Positions 57,024 to 64,000 of a stretch of DNA of 64,000 nt are shown here, one piece after another (position 1 is the stretch's first letter; the number at the start of each line of letters is the position of its first letter). The notes beneath the pieces were generated by a model. It was not told the origin of the DNA. It ran no database searches and worked only from the letters and a program-made list of their open reading frames with translations. The DNA comes from Anabaena catenula FACHB-362. Its GTDB lineage: Bacteria > Cyanobacteriota > Cyanobacteriia > Cyanobacteriales > Nostocaceae. The position numbers and the translations under genes were made by a program. The stretch spans positions 17,707-81,706 of the forward strand of contig NZ_JACJTQ010000029.1 of assembly GCF_014698735.1 (NCBI RefSeq). Direction: 5' to 3'.

Positions 57024-58373
57024 TTACAAAGTGTAAGTGAAGTCTTCCACCAACATCCCCGGAACTAAACTACCTCCTAATTGCCGATTTTCGTAAGTTC
57101 CGACTTCGGGAATAAATTCTTGAAAGTTGGTTAAATCAACTAAATTTTCTTCACCCCAAAAGCGGTAGAGACTTTCATCAAAACGCAGATTTTCAATGGG
57201 GGCGACTATTTCGCCATTTTCTACCCAAAAGCAAGCATAACGAGTCATGCCTGTAATTCTACCAGAAGGGCGATCGCTCCAATTTAAATAATGTAAATTA
57301 GAAACATATAATCCTGTATCTAAACTTGATAAAATATCCTCAAATGCTAAATTACCTCGACTTATTTCTGGTGCGCGTAAAGTTTCTGAACTATTAGCAT
57401 GATTCGCAGATTTATTATATTCTTTTGCAGTGCGAGAATTAACCAGAGTATTTATTAAATTACCTTGTTCAATTAATATTAACTCTGATGCTGCCATTTC
57501 TCCTAACTCATTAAATCTAGGAACCAAACCTAGTTGGAAGTTTTCTTGCAAATTAAACTTTCGTGAAAGTTGTTTCTCTTGACGTGATAAAACACCTAAA
57601 GCACTATTACCTTGTTGAATATCAGCTTCACTAATAGCACCCCAAGAAAGCATATTCAATAAATCTGCAACCGCAGCGGGTGCGAAATAAGTTTTGTATT
57701 TTCCTCTTGGTAATTCTTTGACTGGACGAGATAGCATTGGTAATTGCTTTTTACCATCATTTATTTTGGCTAGATAAGCAGATTCATCCCAATTGCTGCC
57801 AGCAAAAGTTCCTTTAACAGCTTGTCCTGATTCCATAAACAAAGAATAGTCTAAAGTAAAAGAATCAGTAGCAAACCAGTGTTTTTGTCCGCTAGAATCG
57901 CCATAAGCTCGAATAATGACACCACCAGCATAGAGTCCTGTAAAATCTAAATCAGCTACTGATTCTAAGATATTAGTAACAACTATTTCTGGGGTTAATA
58001 ATTTTCCTATATGTACTTCTCGACTAGTATTAGTTCCTGAGGGTAAAACCAAATAAGGGTCGATAGGTAATAAAGGCAATTCATCACGTAATTCTTGTAA
58101 AGCGGAGTAGGCTATTTGCCAATCTATTTCCCAATTTCCACTAAAGGGAAAATGACGAAAACTCCTGCGCTTATCTGCCATTAGAGTCAGTTCAATAGAG
58201 GCATCAGCCACAAAACCAGTTTGTCTAACCTTGGCATGATTGAAGCGAGTAAATTGACTGCCTTCACTATTCAACCTAACAGTAAAATGTTCACCTTCCG
58301 ATTTTTTAATCAGCAGAGTTTCTATTAATTGATTAAAATTACTTTCTAAAATTGATAATTCTTCAACTTTCAT
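57024..58373 (-). CDS. TldE/PmbA-like protein
   Basis: The 449-residue protein is of the TldE (PmbA) family, the non-metal partner in TldD/TldE metalloproteases. It has GLYAGGVIIRAYGDSSGQKHWF, GRITGMTRYACFWVENGEIV and LGGSLVPGMLVEDF, but no HExxxH motif, as expected of TldE. It lies 93 bp after tldD on the same strand, so the pair probably forms the heterodimer that degrades unfolded or ribosomally made peptides. Confidence 0.9.
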   Translation of the reverse strand: MKVEELSILESNFNQLIETLLIKKSEGEHFTVRLNSEGSQFTRFNHAKVRQTGFVADASIELTLMADKRRSFRHFPFSGNWEIDWQIAYSALQELRDELPLLPIDPYLVLPSGTNTSREVHIGKLLTPEIVVTNILESVADLDFTGLYAGGVIIRAYGDSSGQKHWFATDSFTLDYSLFMESGQAVKGTFAGSNWDESAYLAKINDGKKQLPMLSRPVKELPRGKYKTYFAPAAVADLLNMLSWGAISEADIQQGNSALGVLSRQEKQLSRKFNLQENFQLGLVPRFNELGEMAASELILIEQGNLINTLVNSRTAKEYNKSANHANSSETLRAPEISRGNLAFEDILSSLDTGLYVSNLHYLNWSDRPSGRITGMTRYACFWVENGEIVAPIENLRFDESLYRFWGEENLVDLTNFQEFIPEVGTYENRQLGGSLVPGMLVEDFTYTL

Positions 58374-58466
58374 AAATTACCCTAAAATCACAACAAGCAA
58401 ATAGACAAAAACCCTCAGCGCACCTCCGCGCTAACCTCAGCGTACCTCTGCGTTTCAAAACTCCCC

Positions 58467-59903
58467 TCAACCTCCCCCAAAAACCTCCACATTAGCAAAT
58501 ACACAAACAGGAGAACCATGTCCAACCCAAATAGCCTGATTAGGTTCTCCCTTACCACAAAAAGGAGTCCCATACATTTGCCAATTAGAATCATTACCAA
58601 CTTGAATTAAACTGTGCCAAAATTCTGGTGTTGTCGCCCGATAGTTGGGATTACGTAAAGTTTTGGTCAATTTACCGTTTTCAATTAACTTAGCGTATTC
58701 GCAACCAAATTGAAATTTGTAACGTTGATCATCTATTGACCAAGAACGGTTAGATTCCATGTAAACGCCATGTTCTATTCCTGATATAATTTCCTCAAAT
58801 GTGGCATTTCCTGGTTCTAAATTTAAGTTAGCCATTCTATCTATTGCCGGTCGATTCCAGGAAGAAGCACGAGCGCAAGCAACACCTGGTAAATCTGCTC
58901 TGGCTTGACTTTCTAAACTGCCTAAACCGCGTTGTAGAATGCCTTCTTTAATGACATATTCTTTGGTAGCTACTGCACCAGTATCATCAAAACCATAACT
59001 AGCAAATTCACCTTCTACTGTGGGGTCAAAGGTAATATTCATTAAGGGCGAACCATATTCTAGTTTGCCAAAATCATCTTTTTTGACAAAGCTACCGCCA
59101 GCATAGTTGCGTTCATCTCCTAAAATGCGGTCAATTTCTAATGGATGACCGATACTTTCATGGATTTGCAGCATCATTTGGTCTGGTGCTAAAACTAAAT
59201 TAGTGCGGATATTTGGGCATTCTTCGGCAGTTAATAATTCTAATGCCTGTTCGCCAACTTGCTGTACTTTATGCCATAAGATATCGGGTTTTAAAAGCTC
59301 CCATCCACCTTGATAAGAGTTTGCATGAGCGCCGTTATTGGTGCGTGGCTGGACGATTGCACCATCTTGAGCGATCGCACCAAAATGCGTATTGAGGGCG
59401 ATAATTTTCTGATATACTTCTGAGCCGTTGCTGCTGACAAACCAAGTTTCTTTATCGCTAGTAGCCACCGTGGCGGTGGTTTGAACTATTTTATCGTTGA
59501 TTTTTAGCTTTTGGCAAATGCGAATTAGTAAATCGTTGATTTCTCCTGGACTAACAGCATCTAATGGTTCAAGGAAGGGTGATTTATATTCACCGACAAC
59601 TTTGGGACGTGTACTTTCACTAACGGGATATATCCACCATTCACTAGCTGCTAATGCTTGTTTATAGGCTATTTCGGCGGCAGTTTGCAGGGATGGTAAT
59701 GCTAAGGAGTTGGTAGCAGCATAACCTAAACAGCCGTTTACCATCACTTCTAGCATGGCTCCCATCGTTAAGGATTGGCCGTTGCTTTGGGGTAATCCGT
59801 CACGAACATTATGGGATCTCGATGTCTCTTTTACGGCTCTAATTCCAATCCAATCGGCAGGAATGTTGAGTTGAGAAATTGCTTTTGTAAGTTCAGATAA
59901 CAT
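58467..59903 (-). CDS. tldD: TldD metalloprotease
   Basis: The 478-residue protein carries the zinc motif HESIGH in LQIHESIGHPLEIDR, with further family motifs such as SYGFDDTGAVATKEYVIKEG, RASSWNRPAIDRMANLNLEPG and EHGVYMESNRSWSID. It is the catalytic subunit with the TldE-like protein. Family length is normal. Confidence 0.93.
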   Translation of the reverse strand: MLSELTKAISQLNIPADWIGIRAVKETSRSHNVRDGLPQSNGQSLTMGAMLEVMVNGCLGYAATNSLALPSLQTAAEIAYKQALAASEWWIYPVSESTRPKVVGEYKSPFLEPLDAVSPGEINDLLIRICQKLKINDKIVQTTATVATSDKETWFVSSNGSEVYQKIIALNTHFGAIAQDGAIVQPRTNNGAHANSYQGGWELLKPDILWHKVQQVGEQALELLTAEECPNIRTNLVLAPDQMMLQIHESIGHPLEIDRILGDERNYAGGSFVKKDDFGKLEYGSPLMNITFDPTVEGEFASYGFDDTGAVATKEYVIKEGILQRGLGSLESQARADLPGVACARASSWNRPAIDRMANLNLEPGNATFEEIISGIEHGVYMESNRSWSIDDQRYKFQFGCEYAKLIENGKLTKTLRNPNYRATTPEFWHSLIQVGNDSNWQMYGTPFCGKGEPNQAIWVGHGSPVCVFANVEVFGGG

Positions 59904-59977
59904 AGTTACAATTCAAAATTCTGAATTATTTTTTTCACGCAGAGACGCGGAGGCACAGAGAGGAATTTTTTAATTGA

Positions 59978-61438
59978 TTATCTGTGCCAACGTGTACCTT
60001 CTTTGCTATCTATTAAGGTAACGCCTTTTGCTAATAGTTCATCACGAATGCGATCGCTTTCTGTAAAATTCTTGGCTTGACGCGCTGCTTGTCTTTCTTG
60101 AATTAAATCCTCAATTTCCCCATCACTAAAACTATCTTGGGGATGAGTTTCGGCTTCTGGCTGTGCGGTTAAACCTAAAACATCTGCTAAAGTGACTAGG
60201 GTTTGCCATTTTTGGAGTAATTCATTAGCTGGGGTTTCTGTTTTGCCTTGATGTACAATGATATTTCCCTCACGAATTAGTTCTTTGGCTAATTCAAAAA
60301 TTACTGCTAACCCACCTGGGAAATTAAAGTCATCGTCAACGGCTTCTTTAAATCTCTCAATCTCCGAATTTTGGATTTTAAATTTTGGATTTTGGATGAG
60401 GTTAGATTCGTCCCAGCCTAGTTTTTTACTATGTTGATAACCGAAGAGTAAACCTTCTTTGATAGTATGCCAGCCGTTGGTTGCTGCTAATATAGCATCA
60501 TCGGTAAAATCTATAGGCTTCCGATATTGTGCCATCATCACAAACAACCGCACCGCCATTGGATCTACACCTCGATCTAGCAACTGGCGAATCGTGATAA
60601 AATTACCCAAAGACTTGGACATTTTTTCACCATCTACCTTCACCATGCCGTTGTGTAACCAATAATTAGCAAGAGGTTTTCCAGTTACTGCTTCTGATTG
60701 GGCAATTTCGTTTTCATGGTGTGGGAAAATTAAGTCAGCACCACCAGCGTGGATGTCTATGGTATCACCCAAGCGATCGCGCACCATTGCCGAGCATTCA
60801 ATATGCCATCCTGGGCGGCCTTTTCCCCAGGGAGACTCCCACGCGGGTTCGCCGGGTTTTGCAGCCTTCCACAGGGCAAAATCAAAGGGGTATTTCTTCT
60901 TTTGATATTCTGGATCTTCGACATTTACCCGTTCACTCGCACCTGCTTGCATATCTTCTAATTTGCGTCCTGAAAGTTTGCCATATTCCGCAAAACTTTG
61001 TACCGCATAATACACATCACCATCAGATGGATAAGCAAAACCTTTAGTTTCTAAATCGTGAATTAATCTTTGAATACCATTCATGGTATGTGTCGCACGG
61101 GGATATTCATCAGCTTCCTTAATTCCCAACCGGGACATATCCTCAAAATATGCTTGAATATAGCGTTCTGCAACAACTTCCATCGAAGAATTTTCTTCTC
61201 GTGCGCGTCTGAGAATTTTATCATCAATATCCGTAAAATTTTGGATATAGCGCACATCATAGCCGATAAACTGAAGATAGCGACGCACTACATCCCAGAC
61301 AATGCACGCTCTAGCATGACCCAAATGGCAGTAATCATAAACCGTCACGCCGCAATAGTACATCTTAACCTTGCCAGGTTCGACGGTGGTAAACGGTTCT
61401 TGACGACGGGTGAGAGTATTGTAGAGAGTTAGGGTCAT
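59978..61438 (-). CDS. cysS: Cysteinyl-tRNA synthetase
   Basis: From the ATG at 61438 the enzyme has 486 residues. It charges tRNA-Cys; class I motifs are CGVTVYDYCHLGHARACI (HIGH as HLGH, first zinc cysteine) and EKMSKSLGNF (KMSKS). WHIECSAM and HENEIAQSEA give further zinc ligands. An upstream in-frame ATG adds MSHYSV and was rejected. Residues about 346-358 (NPKFKIQNSEIER) match an STRR-type insertion between the catalytic and DALR-like domains. Confidence 0.96.
   Translation of the reverse strand: MTLTLYNTLTRRQEPFTTVEPGKVKMYYCGVTVYDYCHLGHARACIVWDVVRRYLQFIGYDVRYIQNFTDIDDKILRRAREENSSMEVVAERYIQAYFEDMSRLGIKEADEYPRATHTMNGIQRLIHDLETKGFAYPSDGDVYYAVQSFAEYGKLSGRKLEDMQAGASERVNVEDPEYQKKKYPFDFALWKAAKPGEPAWESPWGKGRPGWHIECSAMVRDRLGDTIDIHAGGADLIFPHHENEIAQSEAVTGKPLANYWLHNGMVKVDGEKMSKSLGNFITIRQLLDRGVDPMAVRLFVMMAQYRKPIDFTDDAILAATNGWHTIKEGLLFGYQHSKKLGWDESNLIQNPKFKIQNSEIERFKEAVDDDFNFPGGLAVIFELAKELIREGNIIVHQGKTETPANELLQKWQTLVTLADVLGLTAQPEAETHPQDSFSDGEIEDLIQERQAARQAKNFTESDRIRDELLAKGVTLIDSKEGTRWHR
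60364..60398. repeat. In-frame STRR-type repeat inside cysS
   Basis: On the coding strand this region contains tandem, slightly degenerate ATCCAAA/ATTTAAA heptamers. The same sort of unit is seen in spacers of this window, for example TCTAAAA at 26337. Confidence 0.75.
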
Positions 61439-61683
61439 AACAGAGTAATGGGACAATCAGACGATAAACAATAATAACGCAAGTTGCTGGCGAGGGAGCA
61501 GACGAAAATTTTGTAACCTAATAATGGTTGTGAACATCTTGTAGGTTGGGTTAGAGACGGTAATTAATTTATAACGCTCACAGATAAATCATAAAACTGC
61601 GTCGTAACCCAACCCAACATTTGTGTTCACGATTCTTCATTTACGATCACTATAGTAATATTGTCAACACCCGGAGGTAAGGT
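61439..61683. other. Spacer with GTTGGGTT-type repeat
   Basis: Inverted GTAGGTTGGGTT / AACCCAACCCAACA arms at about 61542-61554 and 61606-61619 enclose 50 bp. Related repeats lie at about 282-308, 29098-29150, 52094-52232 and 63250-63320. No gene is seen. Confidence 0.5.
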
Positions 61684-62017
61684 ATGATTCAAGCGTTACC
61701 CAAAACTAAACCAGTCACTTTTGAGGAATTTGTGCAATGGAAACCAGAAGAATGTCAGTACAAACTGGCGTGTTGATTATTTGAGTAAGGTTAAAGATTA
61801 TGAGGAAATTGGGATTCCTGAATATTGGATTATTGATTACTTAGCTTTAGGTGGAACTCCCTATATAGGAAATCCCAAACAAGCAACTATTTCTATTTAT
61901 AATTTAATCAATGGGGAATATCAAGTTAGTCAATTTAGAGAAAATGAAACTATAGTATCACCAACTTTCCCAGAATTGAGCTTAACTGCTAACCAGATTT
62001 TTCAAGCTGGTATATAA
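61684..62017 (+). pseudogene. Broken Uma2-family gene
   Basis: The ATG at 61684 opens MIQALPKTKPVTFEEFVQWK and stops after 30 codons. A second frame then continues with RVDYLSKVKDYEEIGIPEYW and IIDYLALGG to the normal Uma2 end LSLTANQIFQAGI at 62017. The central 90 or so residues, with most of the catalytic core, are deleted and the frame is shifted. The intact family member here is at 1302-1865. Confidence 0.8.
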
Positions 62018-62094
62018 ATATGTTACCTTAATGCCAACTAGCTAAAATCAAGATAAAATTTCAAATATACCACAATACACCAAAAGCCTACTTC

Positions 62095-63237
62095 ATGACT
62101 ATGCAAACAACAGTTAGTTCAGAATCTCACGCAATGGACGCTCCCAAACAAGGATTACCAGTAACCATTATTACGGGTTTTCTTGGTAGCGGTAAGACCA
62201 CTTTACTCAACCATATTCTCACAAATCAGCAAGGTGTGAAAACTGCTGTTTTAGTGAATGAATTTGGCGAAATAGGTATTGACAACGAATTAGTTGTTTC
62301 CACTGATGAAAATATGGTGGAATTAAGTAATGGCTGTATTTGTTGCACCATTAATAATGACTTAGTTGATGCTGTTTACAAAGTTTTGGAAAGGGAAGAA
62401 AAGCTAGATTATTTAGTTGTAGAAACAACTGGTTTAGCAGATCCTTTACCTGTAGCTATGACATTTCTGGGTTCAGAATTACGAGATTTAACCCGGTTAG
62501 ATTCTATTATTACTGTAGTTGATGCGGCAAATTATAGCTTGGATTTATTTAATTCTCAAGCCGCTTTAAGTCAAATTACCTATGGTGATGTAATCATTCT
62601 TAATAAGACAGATTTGGTTGATGAAACCACTTTGCAGGAATTGGAAAGAAAAATCAATGATGTCAAGGAAGGATCAAGAATTATTAGGACTACAAAATCC
62701 CAAGTTCCACTTCCTTTAATTCTCAGTGTGGGTTTGTTTGAGTCTGATAAATATTTTGATTCAGAGGAAGACAAACACGAAGAACATCACGACCATGATC
62801 ATGATCATTCTACCTGTGGACATGACCATCATGAAGAACATGACGATCACGATCATTCTAACTGTGAACATGACCATCATAATCATGAACATCATCACCA
62901 TCATTCCAACCACTTAGAAAATGATGGTTTTATTTCCATATCTTTCCAAAGTGAAAAACCTTTTTCTATTCGCAAGTTTCAATATTTTCTAGATAACCAA
63001 TTACCCACAAATGTCTTTCGCGCTAAGGGGATTATGTGGTTTGATGAAAGTCCCCAACGTCATATTTTCCACCTTTGCGGTAAACGCTTCACCATTGATG
63101 ATGATGAGTGGAAAGGTGAAAAGAAAAATCAGTTAGTGCTAATTGGTCAAAATCTAGATAGTGAAACTTTGCTCAAGCAAATAGAAAACTGTGTTTGTCT
63201 TCCTTCTACCAGTAGAGGTAAAGGATTTGGGAAATAG
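62095..63237 (+). CDS. CobW/COG0523 GTPase with His-rich metal-binding stretch
   Basis: The 380-residue GTPase has the P-loop ITGFLGSGKTTLLNHIL, the family metal site GCICCTIN (CxCC), ILNKTDLVDE and a C-terminal CobW_C domain. About residues 225-278 are extremely histidine- and aspartate-rich, typical of zinc chaperones. COG0523 proteins deliver metals such as zinc to client enzymes, or help cobalamin synthesis. The His tract favours a zinc role. No adjacent metal transporter is seen. Confidence 0.92.
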   Translation: MTMQTTVSSESHAMDAPKQGLPVTIITGFLGSGKTTLLNHILTNQQGVKTAVLVNEFGEIGIDNELVVSTDENMVELSNGCICCTINNDLVDAVYKVLEREEKLDYLVVETTGLADPLPVAMTFLGSELRDLTRLDSIITVVDAANYSLDLFNSQAALSQITYGDVIILNKTDLVDETTLQELERKINDVKEGSRIIRTTKSQVPLPLILSVGLFESDKYFDSEEDKHEEHHDHDHDHSTCGHDHHEEHDDHDHSNCEHDHHNHEHHHHHSNHLENDGFISISFQSEKPFSIRKFQYFLDNQLPTNVFRAKGIMWFDESPQRHIFHLCGKRFTIDDDEWKGEKKNQLVLIGQNLDSETLLKQIENCVCLPSTSRGKGFGK

Positions 63238-63333
63238 TAAATAGACAGTAGGTTGGGGAGCCATCGCTGTGGACGGGTTCCCCGGCTTGTGGCGAATGGC
63301 GTTTGACGCAAGGAAACCCAACATTTAAAAACT

Positions 63334-63900
63334 TTATTTAATCGCTGCAAGTTGAGTTTGATAAATGTGGATTTGATCTACCAAACCATTAATCCCAGGA
63401 ACATCAAAACCATAACTTTTAAAACCCTTACCGACAGAATTAGTTAAAACCGCCGCACCTTTACCCTGATAGTAAACAGGAACAGGACGGTTTGCATGAT
63501 TTCCCCAACCATATTTAACTTGAGGATCTGAACCCCAAAAATGACCAGCTTTTATAGGTTCAGATTCAGCAGTTAAAGCTTCTGCACCTTGGTTTTTTAG
63601 AAGTTCCCCAAAGTTGGGATTTAAATTTAGGTAATGGTCATGATCTGCGGTGACAATGAGGAGGTTATTTTCCCAACCACCGTTATTTTTAATCCAGTCA
63701 ATTGTGGTTTTAACGGCTTTATCAAAATCCAATACTGTCCCAATTAAATTATCTAAGTTATCATCATGAGCAGCCCAATCAATATCACCACCTTCTACCA
63801 TTAACCAAAATCCATCTTTGTCTTTAGATAAAACTTCTAAAGCGGCTTTAGTTAAATCCTGGAGAGTGGGATTTTCATTAATTTCTCTAGCAATAGACAT
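63334..63900 (-). pseudogene. Alkaline phosphatase (PhoA type), C-terminal fragment
   Basis: The 188-residue frame contains GFWLMVEGGDIDWAAHDDN, LLIVTADHDHYLNL and WGNHANRPVPVYYQGKGA, the metal-binding C-terminal half of PhoA-type alkaline phosphatases. The catalytic serine and N-terminal half are missing, and a stop lies in frame just upstream (about 63920). A transposase begins on the other strand 62 bp away, so the gene was probably cut by an insertion sequence. It could alternatively be a remnant of deletion. Confidence 0.8.
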
Positions 63901-63961
63901 CTCCGAAAAAGAATTAAATTATGGTATAAGAATATAAAAGTGTATTTTTTGGTAAGACGTT

Positions 63962-64000
63962 ATGGGCAGTATATTTGAATATATTCAGAGCAATCCTCAC
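63962..64000 (+). mobile_element. Start of a transposase gene (insertion sequence, cut by window edge)
   Basis: The ATG at 63962 opens MGSIFEYIQSNPH, 13 codons to the edge. This resembles the N-terminus of transposases with a helix-turn-helix and DDE_4 domain that are frequent in Nostoc (FEYIQ.NP followed by a leucine-rich segment). The IS left end is probably within 63903-63940. Only 13 residues are visible, so the call is tentative. Confidence 0.5.

Overview
The window reads as chromosomal DNA of a filamentous, probably heterocystous cyanobacterium close to Nostoc/Anabaena. The evidence is a 5' fragment of pcyA (phycobilin synthesis), menB/menD in their cyanobacterial form, Vipp1, Ycf46- and Ycf35-type genes, a HstK-type hybrid kinase, many GCGATCGC (HIP1) octamers, and abundant heptanucleotide tandem repeats (STRRs) and small dispersed repeats. 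No rRNA, tRNA or CRISPR was recognised.

Layout. 0-2.3 kb is a decayed accessory patch: pcyA fragment, broken Rpn/DUF2887 genes, a DUF433 antitoxin with a truncated toxin, a Uma2 gene. 2.3-21 kb is mostly core metabolism: metH, a membrane-anchored amidase, eno, argC, ribBA, a site-2 protease, a yeast-type cytosine deaminase, rbsK, a hexapeptide acetyltransferase, folB, menD, a DUF3800 protein, an Rpn nuclease and menB. 21-33 kb holds a small cysteine protein, a DciA-like protein, a SPOR-like membrane protein, two PspA/Vipp1 paralogues, a thioredoxin, a DapL-like aminotransferase, a PEP-CTERM protein, uvrC, a 59-residue zinc ribbon (32088-32267) and rlmN. 33-43 kb holds a 1807-residue kinase, a MIF-like tautomerase, cobM, lgt, coaD and an overlapping coiled-coil gene.

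43-48.6 kb is an accessory island: two vapBC modules, arrays of inverted repeats, and two tandem FGE-sulfatase (C-type-lectin fold) genes. Their C-termini differ exactly as expected of targets of a diversity-generating retroelement: every codon lacking adenine is unchanged, while adenine-compatible NNY codons vary, followed by 42 identical bases. The reverse transcriptase and template are not in the window. This is the most interesting signal here.

48.7-54 kb groups a Ycf46-type AAA ATPase, DUF1257 and DUF2997 proteins, a GrpE-like membrane protein and an Hsp70, with three copies of a highly structured 107-109 bp repeat. 54-57 kb is a partner-switching pair (Cache-HAMP-SpoIIE phosphatase-HATPase and a STAS protein). 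57-64 kb carries a TldD/TldE pair, cysS, a broken Uma2 gene, a His-rich CobW GTPase and an alkaline phosphatase that appears cut by an insertion sequence whose transposase begins at the right edge.

Other points: three enzyme genes (menD, the aminotransferase, cysS) carry in-frame STRR insertions; a 24-bp element occurs three times with empty and filled sites visible in the window; two orphan plus-strand terminators between minus-strand genes suggest unannotated small RNAs.
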